Position numbers and translations under genes: made by a program. Shown piece by piece: positions 1-7,713 of a stretch of DNA of 21,748 nucleotides (positions are counted from its first letter, which is position 1; the number at the start of each line of letters is the position of its first letter). The stretch covers positions 1 through 21,748 of the forward strand of contig DASVWG010000283.1 in assembly GCA_036389695.1 (NCBI GenBank). Reading direction: 5' to 3'. Below the pieces are notes generated by a model. It saw only the letters and a program-made list of their open reading frames with translations, had not been told where the DNA came from and searched no databases. Source of the stretch: JALZHR01 sp036389695. Its GTDB lineage: Bacteria; Acidobacteriota; Blastocatellia; Pyrinomonadales; Pyrinomonadaceae.

Positions 1-872
1 TTATTCCACGCGTCTTTCGCGTCCTGCCGCACTTTTTCAAAATCCCAGTGCGGAATCTCGCTCAGCAAATTTCGCCGCACGCCGCTGATGCCGACCGGCG
101 AAATAGCGACTTTCACCAGCAGAGGCTTTTTCGGCGCAAAACGGAAAAAAGCCTTGATATTTTTGCCTTTCGACTTGTCGATTTTCGCGGGCGCGCCGTC
201 GTCGAGCGCGACGCCGTAATCCGTGAACGGCTCGGAAAATTCGGCGGCGAAATAAACGATTTGGTCTTTTGCCCACGAGCTCGAACGCCGGAAGCCTTCG
301 ATGCGATTCGCGCCCGTGACGCGCAGCTCCGCGTCCAGAACTTTATCGCGGTGCTTCAAATCCAGAATCAAATTCGCCTCGCTTCCGGCGGGAAAAGTGT
401 ACCGGTGAAAACCGACGCGCGCGGTCGCCGTCATTTCCGCCAGAATGTCGCCTTCGTCCAGTTTTACGGAATAATAACCGGCTTCGGCGCGCTCGTTTTG
501 ATGCGAAAATGTCGAAGCGTAGCCGTTCTCGCTCAAATCGCCTTTTTTAGCGAAAAATTCCGGCTCGCCGATGGTCGGCGCAAACAAAATATCGCAGTAA
601 TCGGGAATGCCCGTGCCGCTCAAATGCGTGTGCGAAAAGCCGAAAATCTGAGCGTCGGAATAATGATAACCGCTGCTTCCGTCCCAATCGTCCATTCGCG
701 TATCGGGCGAAAGCTGAACGAAACCGAACGGCACGGTCGCGCCCGGAAAAGTGTGCCCGTGCCCGCCCGTGCCGACCAGCGGATTAACGTAGCGCGTGTA
801 ATCTTTCGGCGTTTGCGCGAAAAGATTGGCGGAAAGGAAAACAAAGAAAACCAGTGCGAAAACTTTTTTCAT
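1..872 (-). CDS. GH92 family alpha-mannosidase, N-terminal part (cut by left window edge)
   Basis: An open frame of 290 codons starts with ATG at 872 and runs off the left edge without a stop. It begins with a signal peptide (basic MKK, hydrophobic stretch to about residue 18, likely cleavage before Q20). The mature start carries the pattern typical of the GH92 N-terminal beta-sandwich: YVNPLVGTGG at residues 28-37, then FPGATVPFGF (42-51), QLSPDT (53-58), SGYHY (67-71) and FSHTHLSGTG (79-88). GH92 enzymes are calcium-dependent exo-alpha-mannosidases acting on alpha-1,2/1,3/1,4/1,6-linked mannose; the catalytic (alpha/alpha)6 domain would lie beyond the edge. The gene starts 9 nt after the stop of the GH20 gene on the same strand, so the two are probably co-transcribed. 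The Shine-Dalgarno is weak (TGAG). Family is confident; linkage specificity cannot be told from this part. Confidence 0.92.
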   Translation of the reverse strand, partial: MKKVFALVFFVFLSANLFAQTPKDYTRYVNPLVGTGGHGHTFPGATVPFGFVQLSPDTRMDDWDGSSGYHYSDAQIFGFSHTHLSGTGIPDYCDILFAPTIGEPEFFAKKGDLSENGYASTFSHQNERAEAGYYSVKLDEGDILAEMTATARVGFHRYTFPAGSEANLILDLKHRDKVLDAELRVTGANRIEGFRRSSSWAKDQIVYFAAEFSEPFTDYGVALDDGAPAKIDKSKGKNIKAFFRFAPKKPLLVKVAISPVGISGVRRNLLSEIPHWDFEKVRQDAKDAWN

Positions 873-881
873 AAAAACTCA

Positions 882-3188
882 TCAATGAAACAACTCGCTG
901 CCGTTAATCCGGCGCAAGCCTTGACCTTTGACGCTCCAGCGAAGATTCAAAATCGCATCGCCTTCGGCGTGAAAATAGCGCAGGCGAAATTGGTGATAGC
1001 CTTTCGACAACGGCACGACCTGGTTTTGAATTCGCTTTGTGCCGATGCCGTCCAAATCAATTAAAGTTTCGTCGCCGATTTCCAGAATCGCGCCGTCGTC
1101 CGTTTCCATCTGAAATTCGTAAATCGCGTCTTCGGGCGCGAAGATGTAGCCGCTGAAATCCACGCCGAACGGGTCTTTCGATTTATTGGTTTTTTCGGCA
1201 AACTGCGCAAATTGAATGGATTTTGTTTCGCCCGATGCTATCGGCTTTGCCGCGTAAAAATCTTTGATGGTTTTAAATTCGCCGATGTAAAACTGGAAAT
1301 CCACGCCCGGTTTTTTCTCGTTTAATTCAATCGCTTTTAATTTCTCGCGCCGCAAAACGGTTGCCGCGTAAACGACGCTTTTTCTGCCTTTTTCGTTGAC
1401 GACGACCGTTTTGATTTCCGCTTTTTCGTTCGGCTTTAAAGTCAATTCGAAAGGCTTTTCGTAAAGCTTCGCGGCGTCGGTCGGCTCGCTGCCGTCGGTC
1501 GTGTAATAAATTTTTCCGCCGCTCGTGGCGGGTTTTAAATCAATCGTCGCTTTATCCGCGTCGCCCAAAATCATATTCTGCAAACCGCCCGGCGCGGGAA
1601 TTCGATAATTGACGTTTTGTTTATCCAATCTTTGAAAATGATATTGCAGGCGACGCGTAAAATCGGCGTAATTTTTCTGTTCGACGGGCGACCAGACGAC
1701 TTCCGACAAAGCGAGCATTCGCGGAAAAACCATGTATTCGACCTTTTCGGGCGTTTTCATATATTCCGTCCAGACGTTGCCCTGCGCGCCCAGGATGTAT
1801 CGCTTTTCCTCGTCGGTCAATTCTTTCGGCTGCGGATTATACGAATAAACTTTTTCCAGCGGCACGTAATTTCCGATGTTCAGAGGCTCATATTTCGGGT
1901 CGCCCTGACCGTAATCGAAATAAAGAAAATCGGTCGGCGTCATAATCACGTCGTGTTTCGATTTCGCCGCCGTGATGCCGCCTTTCTCGCCGCGCCACGA
2001 CATAACGGTCGCGTTCGGCGCGAGTCCGCCTTCCAGAATCTCGTCCCAGCCGATAATTTTTTTGCCTTTGGAATTGATGAATTTTTCGACGCGCCGGATG
2101 AAATAGCTCTGCACTTCGTGCTCGTCCTTTAAATTTTCCTTCGCCTTTAATTCCTGCACGAAAGCCGATTCCTTCCAATGGTCTTTCAAAACCTCGTCGC
2201 CGCCGATATGAACGTAGGGCGAATCGGGAAACAGCGCGATGGTTTCGGTCAGAACGTCTTCGAGAAATTGAAACGTCGCTTCCGTCGGGCAGTAAACTTC
2301 CTTGAAAATTCCCCACGTCGTCTGCACCTTGTATTGATAATTTTCCTTGCAGCCTAATTCGGGATAAGCGGCGAGCGCGGCGGAGCTGTGCCCGGGCAAT
2401 TCGATTTCGGGGATGACGGTGATAAAACGCGCTTTGGCGTAGGCGACGACGTCTCTGATTTGCTCCTGCGTGTAAAAGCCTTCGACCGGCGTATTATCGC
2501 CGATGTAGGGCTGCAAATTTCGCTCTTTGACCGACTCTTTTCTTTTTGAGCCGATTTCGGTCAGACGCGGATATTTTTTGATTTCGATGCGCCAGCCCTG
2601 GTCTTCGGTTAAATGCCAGTGAAAATAATTAAATTTATATTGCGACATCAAATCGATGTATTTTTTAACGAAATCGACGGGCATAAAATGCCGCCCGACG
2701 TCCAGGTGCATTCCGCGATACGGAAAACGCGGCGCGTCCGATATATCGATTGCCGGAATTTTTGCTTCCGTTTTAAAATCAACGGGAAGAAGCTGCATCA
2801 AGGTTTGCAGCGCGTAAAACTGCCCCGTTTCTTTACCGCCGACGATAATTCCTTTGTCGATAACGTAAATTCCGTAAAATTCCGCCGCCGGATTTCCAAC
2901 CAGATTTTTTTGCTCTTCAAAAACAATCGCGTTTGAAGGGTTTTTTTTGGCGGTCGTCAATTCGAGCTTGAAGCCGTAATTTTTCAACAGCAAATCGTTC
3001 AGCAGTGCCGCCGATTTGCGTCCGGTTTCGTCGCGAGCGACGATTTTTGTTTTCCGGCTGAATTTGAATTCGCCTTTCAGCCGGCTCGCCGATTTCGGCT
3101 GCGGAATAATGTTCAGCCCGGCGTTTTGCGCCCGCAGCCAAGCGCAGAAAACAAGACACAAAAGGAAGACGAAAGTTAGTTTTTTCAT
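882..3188 (-). CDS. Secreted GH20 beta-N-acetylhexosaminidase with C-terminal PA14-like domain
   Basis: 768 residues. The signal peptide is about 1-20 (cleavage ...WLRA|QNAG). An N-terminal GH20 accessory domain covers roughly 24-150, and the TIM-barrel catalytic domain roughly 153-500. The signature MHLDVGRHF is at 160-168, HWHLTEDQGWR at 190-200, and the catalytic Asp-Glu pair lies in HIGGDEV, D331-E332, the pair that supports the substrate acetamido group and protonates the leaving group. After it comes a small chitobiase-type C-terminal beta domain (about 540-612, with YYTTDGSEPT) and a PA14-like domain (about 625-752: YEFQMETDDGA, LRYFHAEGDA) that probably binds carbohydrate. It removes terminal beta-linked GlcNAc/GalNAc, probably in the periplasm or at the cell surface. 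The downstream GH92 gene follows after 9 nt, which suggests joint breakdown of GlcNAc/mannose glycans. A -35/-10 pair lies just upstream. Confidence 0.96.
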   Translation of the reverse strand: MKKLTFVFLLCLVFCAWLRAQNAGLNIIPQPKSASRLKGEFKFSRKTKIVARDETGRKSAALLNDLLLKNYGFKLELTTAKKNPSNAIVFEEQKNLVGNPAAEFYGIYVIDKGIIVGGKETGQFYALQTLMQLLPVDFKTEAKIPAIDISDAPRFPYRGMHLDVGRHFMPVDFVKKYIDLMSQYKFNYFHWHLTEDQGWRIEIKKYPRLTEIGSKRKESVKERNLQPYIGDNTPVEGFYTQEQIRDVVAYAKARFITVIPEIELPGHSSAALAAYPELGCKENYQYKVQTTWGIFKEVYCPTEATFQFLEDVLTETIALFPDSPYVHIGGDEVLKDHWKESAFVQELKAKENLKDEHEVQSYFIRRVEKFINSKGKKIIGWDEILEGGLAPNATVMSWRGEKGGITAAKSKHDVIMTPTDFLYFDYGQGDPKYEPLNIGNYVPLEKVYSYNPQPKELTDEEKRYILGAQGNVWTEYMKTPEKVEYMVFPRMLALSEVVWSPVEQKNYADFTRRLQYHFQRLDKQNVNYRIPAPGGLQNMILGDADKATIDLKPATSGGKIYYTTDGSEPTDAAKLYEKPFELTLKPNEKAEIKTVVVNEKGRKSVVYAATVLRREKLKAIELNEKKPGVDFQFYIGEFKTIKDFYAAKPIASGETKSIQFAQFAEKTNKSKDPFGVDFSGYIFAPEDAIYEFQMETDDGAILEIGDETLIDLDGIGTKRIQNQVVPLSKGYHQFRLRYFHAEGDAILNLRWSVKGQGLRRINGSELFH

Positions 3189-3229
3189 AGCGGAAAATTT
3201 CGGAGCAAAAATGAAATGCGTTTATCAAG

Positions 3230-3258
3230 TTCTAAAACAGTTCGGGAATCGCTGTCAA
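3230..3258 (-). promoter_or_regulatory. Sigma-70-type promoter for the GH20-GH92 operon
   Basis: On the minus strand TTGACA (3253-3258, perfect -35) is followed after exactly 17 nt by TTAGAA (3230-3235) as -10. Transcription would start near 3222, leaving about 35 nt of leader before the GH20 start codon at 3188. Seen by eye only. Confidence 0.55.
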
Positions 3259-3364
3259 TCAAACAGGCGAAAATAAATTTTTAGAGCCGTGTCTTTTTCG
3301 ATTTTAAAAATGACTGTATTAAGCGAGGGCAGAAAAAAAACAAAAACCAGGGAAGGCATTAAAA

Positions 3365-4237
3365 ATGAAGAGAAATTATATATTCAATACAAAATTCGCG
3401 CTTATCTGCGCAATCATTCTGACCTGCGGCATTTCAATTTTCGGGCAAAAATCTTTGAGCTCGGGCGCGACTTTCGACACGCTGGAAAAAGAAATTCGCC
3501 CGTTTGATTTCAACAGCAGGTATTATTACGACAACGGCATCGAGCCGGGCTTAATCGTTAACCGGCGCAACGGAAACGACGGTCTTTCGGTTCTCGATTC
3601 GACCAATGACGAGCGCTTTCGCGGCGTCCGCCTCACCGCCGTCTATCCGGCTTACAATCAGGACGGCAAGCTTATTTACTGGAATCTCTACGGCGAATTA
3701 TACAAACAAAGCTTTCGCAGCGACCGGACGGGCGGCGAGGCTTTGTCCGTTGCCGAATATTTTCCGATGTATATTTTCCCGAGCGATTTTGAGAAAGATA
3801 AGCAGCGACAGGCAAGCGTTATCGATTTAAAAGACAACACCTATTTTGACAAAAATCCGCTGGGCTTGAGCGTTCAGGTCGAAGTCAGATTCGCGGCGCG
3901 GACAAACACGGACGACGGGCAGAATGAGCTGGCACTGCTGGCGGAGAAAAACGGTCTCTCGCTGGACGGCACGCCGCTTATCCGCACGGTCGAAGAAATC
4001 CAGGATTTAACGCGCAAAGGATTGGTCGTGCAGACGATAAAAGGACTCGATAACCCGTCGGCGACGTCTTACGTCGTCGGCAAAGTCATCGAAAAACCGG
4101 AAGCGGGCGCGATTACGCCGGACGCGTTTCTGGTCACGGTTCAGAGCGTGGACGGCGAAAGATTTCACGCCGACATTTCGTTTATCAAACAATTTAATTG
4201 TCTGAAAAACTCCGACACGCAATGCGACGCGCAATAA
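3365..4237 (+). CDS. Secreted protein of unknown function
   Basis: 290 residues; I do not recognise the family. It starts with a signal peptide (MKRN, hydrophobic core about 11-26 ending GISIFGQ). The rest is a soluble extracytoplasmic protein without further membrane segments. Aromatic, beta-rich stretches near residues 95-140 (YPAYNQDGKLIYWNLYGELY, then YFPMYIFPSDF) may be a beta-sheet domain. Two Cys close to the C-terminus (FNCLKNSDTQC) could form a disulfide. GGGAAGG about 8 nt before ATG 3365 is a fair Shine-Dalgarno and supports this start. It is transcribed divergently from the GH20 gene and ends at a bidirectional terminator shared with rluD. Nothing shows that it works with the glycosidases. 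Confidence 0.8.
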   Translation: MKRNYIFNTKFALICAIILTCGISIFGQKSLSSGATFDTLEKEIRPFDFNSRYYYDNGIEPGLIVNRRNGNDGLSVLDSTNDERFRGVRLTAVYPAYNQDGKLIYWNLYGELYKQSFRSDRTGGEALSVAEYFPMYIFPSDFEKDKQRQASVIDLKDNTYFDKNPLGLSVQVEVRFAARTNTDDGQNELALLAEKNGLSLDGTPLIRTVEEIQDLTRKGLVVQTIKGLDNPSATSYVVGKVIEKPEAGAITPDAFLVTVQSVDGERFHADISFIKQFNCLKNSDTQCDAQ

Positions 4238-4285
4238 TCGCCGCCCGGAAATTTTCCGAACGGCTGGAGATTTAAAATTAAACTC

Positions 4286-4324
4286 AAAAAGAGACTGCGA
4301 TAAATTAAAAAGCAGTCTCTTTTT
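4286..4324. terminator. Bidirectional intrinsic terminator between convergent genes
   Basis: A perfect 13-bp inverted repeat (4286-4298 and 4312-4324, core GAGACTGC/GCAGTCTC) has a 13-nt A/T-rich loop. It is flanked by an A-run on the left and a T-run on the right (TTTTCTTTTT), so it can stop transcription both from the orphan secreted-protein gene (plus) and from rluD (minus). Confidence 0.85.
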
Positions 4325-4351
4325 CTTTTTGAGAGAAATTGAATTTTACAG

Positions 4352-5338
4352 CTAAAAATTAGTTTCGAGAATTTCCAGAAAATTTGCGAGTTCGGGTGCG
4401 AGCGGCGCGGTGAAATTCATTTTTTCCATTGTTCGCGGGTGCGTGAAAGATAATTTTTCGGCGTGCAGAAAAAAGCGGTTTAAATCAGTAATGGCACGAC
4501 GAATTTCCATATTTTTCACCGTTTTGTCGCGTCCGGAATTATAAGTTTCGTCGCCGACGACCGGATGATTTATATAGCTTAGATGAACGCGGATTTGATG
4601 CGTTCTGCCGGTTTTGATTTCGACGGCGAGCAAGGTGAATTTTTCAAATCTCCGGCGCACTTTCCAGAGCGACAGCGCGTTTCGCCCGTGCGCTCGCACC
4701 GACATTTTGGTTCGATTATGTTTTTCGCGCGCAATCGGAGCGTCAATCGTGCCGCCCGTTTCCTCGATTTCGCCGTGAACTAAAGCGAGATAACTTTTAA
4801 AAACCTCGCGGCTGCGAAACTGCTCGCTCAGCGCGTCGTGCGCCTCCTGGTTTTTCGCGACGACAATCAAGCCCGAAGTGTCTTTATCAAGGCGATGAAC
4901 AATGCCGACGCGATTCGGGATTTCCTCATTTTTAAATCCGAAATCCGCACTCCCGAATCCGAAATGAAAAGAGACGGCGTTGGCAAGCGTTCCCGAAGTG
5001 ACGCCCGCGCCCGGATGCACGACCATTCCGGCAGGCTTATTGATGACGGCTAAAAGCGCGTCTTCGTAAACGATGTCGAGCGGAATATTTTCCGGTTCGA
5101 ACCGGGCGGCGGGAAGCTCCGTCAGCTCGACTTCGATTTCGTCGCGAGCGCGAACTTTATAGGAAGATTTCGCCGGTTTTTCGTTAACCGAAACGTCGCC
5201 GTCGTCAATCAATCTTTGCAGGCGCGAGCGCGACCAGTTTTCGATTTTACCGGCAAGAAAAGCGTCGAGACGCTTGCCCGCGTCCGAAGCGTCCGCCGTA
5301 AAGTTGAGAATATTTTCGTTTGTTTCCGGTGTGTTCAC
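4352..5338 (-). CDS. rluD: RluA-family pseudouridine synthase, RluD-like
   Basis: 328 residues. An N-terminal S4 RNA-binding domain (about 19-75: GKRLDAFLA, SRSRLQRLIDDGDVSVN) is followed by the RluA-type catalytic domain. Visible motifs are the KPAGMVVHPG loop (101-110), the catalytic motif HRLDKDTSG (148-156) with catalytic Asp151, and the RTHQIRVHL signature in the second half. RluD enzymes isomerise uridines in 23S rRNA helix 69; the S4 domain and length fit RluD better than RluA, but exact target sites cannot be read. The start is GTG at 5338 with no clear Shine-Dalgarno. It is the last gene of the minus-strand housekeeping run, 402 bp behind lgt. That gap holds a tandem repeat array and a palindromic element. 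Closeness of an rluD-type gene to lspA is common in bacteria. Confidence 0.93.
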   Translation of the reverse strand: MNTPETNENILNFTADASDAGKRLDAFLAGKIENWSRSRLQRLIDDGDVSVNEKPAKSSYKVRARDEIEVELTELPAARFEPENIPLDIVYEDALLAVINKPAGMVVHPGAGVTSGTLANAVSFHFGFGSADFGFKNEEIPNRVGIVHRLDKDTSGLIVVAKNQEAHDALSEQFRSREVFKSYLALVHGEIEETGGTIDAPIAREKHNRTKMSVRAHGRNALSLWKVRRRFEKFTLLAVEIKTGRTHQIRVHLSYINHPVVGDETYNSGRDKTVKNMEIRRAITDLNRFFLHAEKLSFTHPRTMEKMNFTAPLAPELANFLEILETNF

Positions 5339-5354
5339 GCTGGAAGATAGTTTC

Positions 5355-5606
5355 TGAAAATTATTTGAAAATCTTTAACGATTATTCAATTATAGCGTTC
5401 AATAATTAAATAATCTCTTGAGAAAATTGAATAATCTTGCGGGATTATTCAATAATGCGCCGGGAAAATTAAATATTCTCTTGAGAAAATTAAATAATCC
5501 GTCAGGAAAATTAAATATTCTCGCAGGATTATTGAATAATCTCTTGAGAAAACTAAATAATCTCACGGAATTATTTAATAGTCCTTCGGGAGAATTAAAC
5601 AATTTC
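5355..5606. repeat. 21-bp tandem repeat array, about 12 degenerate copies
   Basis: Units of exactly 21 bp run without indels from about 5355 to 5606. The best are 5397-5417, 5418-5438, 5439-5459, 5460-5480, 5481-5501, 5502-5522, 5523-5543, 5544-5564, 5565-5585 and 5586-5606; two more diverged units precede them. Each has a short G/C-containing head (such as CGGG or TTGAG) and an A/T-rich tail such as AATTAAATAATCTC. Some units contain palindromes, for example GATTATTGAATAATC near 5528-5542. Because 21 is a multiple of 3, several frames on both strands stay open through the array as 7-residue repeats (such as LRKLNNL). These have only TTG starts and no Shine-Dalgarno, so I do not call a gene. 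The array fills most of the lgt-rluD gap. Confidence 0.9.
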
Positions 5607-5614
5607 AGCCAACA

Positions 5615-5732
5615 GGCAGAAACGCGACTGTCAAGGAGCGTGTCCAGCCTTTAATGATTAAACAAACTGATTAAAATTCGTGTCTTGAGCGCTTAATGTC
5701 GTAACACGCTCCATCACTGTCGCGTTTCTGCC
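5615..5732. repeat. Palindromic interspersed element, copy A
   Basis: Left arm 5615-5643 and right arm 5704-5732 are inverted copies matching at 26 of 29 positions. They are built from GGCAGAAACGCGAC, a variable 6-nt stretch, and GGAGCGTGT. The core of about 60 bp is A/T-rich and differs from copy B. The right arm ends 8 bp from the lgt stop codon. No convincing target-site duplication and no ORF, so this is a REP/MITE-like non-coding repeat. Confidence 0.85.
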
Positions 5733-5740
5733 CGTTAATG

Positions 5741-6556
5741 CTAAGCCGCGACTTTCGGCGTTTTGCGCAGTCGCCAAATCATAAAGACAATCGCGCACGC
5801 CGCCACGATTAAACTGATAATCTGCGAAGTCGAAAGTCCGGTCAGAGTCGTCAAGCCGAACAAATCGCCGCGCGGGTCGTCGCGGACAAACTCAATTGTA
5901 AAGCGGACGAGCGCGTAAATGATCGCGTAGGCAATCAAAATCTGACCGTCGAAACGCTTGCGGCGATGCAGAAAGACGAGCAAGCCGAAAACAATCAGCA
6001 TCGTGATTGATTCGTAAAGCTGCGTCGGGTGCAGGTAAAGCGCGCTGCCGCCGTCGCCGTAAATCGGCACGCCCGTAAATTCGTGCGCCTGCTCGGTAAA
6101 ATGCACGCCCCACGGCAGGTTCGTCGGCTTTCCCCAGCAGCAGCCCGCGGCGAAACAGCCTTCGCGCCCGAAAAATTGTCCGAGCGCCAAGCCGGGCGCA
6201 AACGCGTCGGCGACCTTCCAGAATGAAAGCTTATACCAGCGAATCAGAAAGAAAAGCGTGACAAATCCGCCTATAAAACCGCCGTAATAAACGCCGCCCG
6301 AGCGCAGGAAATCGAGCGAAAAAATATTCCAGAAATTGTTTCGATAAGTGTCGTCGACAAACAGCATCAGGATTTTCGAGCCGAGAAGCCCGCCGATCAG
6401 CGTCCACAAACCCAAATCATACATTCGCTCGCGCGGCAAGCCGTCGCGTGCGCCGAGACGCGCCGCGACGAAAAGCGCGAGCATCATTCCGACGGCGAGC
6501 AGCAAGCCGTAAGTATTGATTGGAAAATCGCCGATGCGAAAAAGTTCTGGATACAT
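5741..6556 (-). CDS. lgt: Prolipoprotein diacylglyceryl transferase
   Basis: 271 residues, usual for Lgt, with about seven hydrophobic transmembrane stretches. It moves diacylglycerol from phosphatidylglycerol to the lipobox Cys of prolipoproteins in the inner membrane, the first step of lipoprotein maturation. Family landmarks: N-terminal INTYGLLLAVG (13-23); SGGVYYGGFIGG (86-97); the Lgt signature FGREGCFAAGCCWG (129-142) with the invariant Arg131; HPTQLYES (176-183); and FTIEFVRDD (219-227), with Arg225 of the conserved FxRGD-like site. The Cys-rich variant of the signature differs from the E. coli GRIGNF form but resembles many non-proteobacterial Lgt proteins. It follows the upstream GNAT gene by about 14 nt and shares a transcription run with lspA, which acts on its product. 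Confidence 0.95.
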   Translation of the reverse strand: MYPELFRIGDFPINTYGLLLAVGMMLALFVAARLGARDGLPRERMYDLGLWTLIGGLLGSKILMLFVDDTYRNNFWNIFSLDFLRSGGVYYGGFIGGFVTLFFLIRWYKLSFWKVADAFAPGLALGQFFGREGCFAAGCCWGKPTNLPWGVHFTEQAHEFTGVPIYGDGGSALYLHPTQLYESITMLIVFGLLVFLHRRKRFDGQILIAYAIIYALVRFTIEFVRDDPRGDLFGLTTLTGLSTSQIISLIVAACAIVFMIWRLRKTPKVAA

Positions 6557-6570
6557 ATTGATTTGCGATT

Positions 6571-7041
6571 TTAGATTGACGCTTGGCGGTTTTCGTTGTT
6601 TTTTATCGTATACCGCATCACAATCTCGCTTCCGTTGAGCTTGCCTGTTTTCTCAAATCCGACGCTCGCATACAGCTTTTCCGCGCCGGTGTTTTCCGGC
6701 ACAAAGCTCAGATAAATCGCGTCGCAGCCGTCGATTTCGCTCATCCGGCGGATAACTTCCAGCGTCGCGGCTTTGCCGTAGCCTTTACCCTGATGCCGCG
6801 CGTCAATCATCAGGCGACCGAGATAATATTTTTCATCTTCGCGGTCGTAGCCGTACATTACGAAGCCGACTAATTCGTCGTCGCTATAAATCGCGAGCGG
6901 GAAAGCATCAGGATAATAGACTTTCGACTGCGCGATTGATTTAACGTTCGGCGCGACGAAATGTTTCTGGTCTTCGGCGACGTCGAGATTGATGACTTCG
7001 GAAAAATTTTCGGGCGTAATCTCGCGCAGAGTGACGTTCAT
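6571..7041 (-). CDS. GNAT acetyltransferase, polyamine/BltD-like
   Basis: 156 residues with a complete GNAT fold. Motif A is YYLGRLMIDARHQGKGYGKAA (72-92) with the acetyl-CoA pyrophosphate loop QGKGYGK at 84-90, and motif B includes YLSFVPENTGAEKLYASVGFEKTG. The start (LREITPENFSEVINLDVAEDQKHFVAPN) resembles spermine/spermidine-type acetyltransferases such as BltD or PaiA, so a polyamine or small-amine substrate is likely but unproven. The ATG at 7041 overlaps the lspA stop codon by one base (TGATG), so the two are translationally coupled, and lgt follows after about 14 nt. Its position between lspA and lgt may be accidental or may point to a substrate linked to the envelope. Confidence 0.88.
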   Translation of the reverse strand: MNVTLREITPENFSEVINLDVAEDQKHFVAPNVKSIAQSKVYYPDAFPLAIYSDDELVGFVMYGYDREDEKYYLGRLMIDARHQGKGYGKAATLEVIRRMSEIDGCDAIYLSFVPENTGAEKLYASVGFEKTGKLNGSEIVMRYTIKNNENRQASI

Positions 7042-7574
7042 CAGGCGTTTTTCGTTTCCGGTTCGGGCGCTTTTTTGCGGCTCAAAAATAAATCGATTAT
7101 CAGGAGTCCCGCGCCGATGCAGATTGCCGTATCCGCGACGTTAAACGTCGGATAATGCCACGAGCCGAACTGCACGTCGATAAAATCAATCACGAAGCCG
7201 AGTCTTAAACGGTCGGTCAGATTCCCGACGATTCCCGCCAGCAGCAGCGCGAGCGCGCCGAGCAGACGGTCGCTGGTGCGCGGAATCCGCCAGAAATAAA
7301 ACAAAACCAGAACCGCCGCCAGCCCCGCGACAATCGATAAACCGTAGCGCCCGCCGTCGCCGCCGTTGTCGAACATGCTGAAGGCGACGCCCGTATTCTG
7401 CGCGTAGGAAAAATTCAGAAAGTTTTCGATAACGGTTTTATCGCCGCCGAAACGAAGACTGCGCGTCGCCCAGGCTTTCGTCATCTGGTCAACCATAAAA
7501 ACGCCGCCCGCCATCAGGAGATATGCAATTTTCCAGAAAAAATCTTTTTTCGTCACAACTAAAAATGAAACCAC
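7041..7574 (-). CDS. lspA: Lipoprotein signal peptidase (signal peptidase II)
   Basis: 177 residues with four transmembrane segments. LspA cleaves the signal peptide of diacylglyceryl-modified prolipoproteins. The family motifs are clear: VDQMTKAWA (28-36), NTGVAFSMF (60-68), GNLTDRLRLGFVIDFID (117-133) with catalytic Asp121, and FNVADTAI (144-151) with catalytic Asp148. The start is GTG at 7574, with GAGG 8 nt upstream; a GTG at residue 7 is the alternative. Its stop overlaps the start of the next GNAT gene. Upstream is a 128-bp gap with inverted heptamer repeats that separates it from the RimJ/RimL-type gene, but the same strand and the ileS-lspA-rluD grouping suggest a common housekeeping operon. 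Confidence 0.95.
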   Translation of the reverse strand: MVSFLVVTKKDFFWKIAYLLMAGGVFMVDQMTKAWATRSLRFGGDKTVIENFLNFSYAQNTGVAFSMFDNGGDGGRYGLSIVAGLAAVLVLFYFWRIPRTSDRLLGALALLLAGIVGNLTDRLRLGFVIDFIDVQFGSWHYPTFNVADTAICIGAGLLIIDLFLSRKKAPEPETKNA

Positions 7575-7596
7575 AAACGCGCCTCAAACACAAAGA

Positions 7597-7713
7597 GAAC
7601 TGATAACTGATAGTTGATAACTGATAGTTAATAATTCAGAATTAAAAGCTGAAAGCTGACGGTTGACGGCGACGGCTTTTTTCAACTATCAGTTATCAGG
7701 TATCAACTATCAC
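7597..7713. repeat. Inverted arms of heptamer repeats (unit like GATAACT/GATAGTT)
   Basis: About five degenerate 7-nt units (GATAACT, GATAGTT alternating) run from about 7597 to 7634. After a spacer of about 47 bp, four units return in inverted orientation at 7682-7712. The longest exact complementarity between arms is about 17 nt. The array fills the gap between the RimJ/RimL-type gene and lspA, and the transcript could fold into a long hairpin. No T-run suggests a standard terminator. Confidence 0.75.

Noticed and set aside
48..1064. Long open frame of 338 codons on the plus strand
   Set aside because: Antisense to the clear GH92 and GH20 genes; Arg/Phe-rich composition typical of a shadow frame; no ribosome binding site.
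5399..5654. Open frames on both strands with 7-residue repeats (LRKLNNL type)
   Set aside because: They arise because the 21-bp unit has no stop in these frames. Starts are TTG only, with no Shine-Dalgarno, and both strands are equally open.
5355..5732. CRISPR array
   Set aside because: Repeats of 21 bp follow each other directly without spacers, and no cas gene is present.
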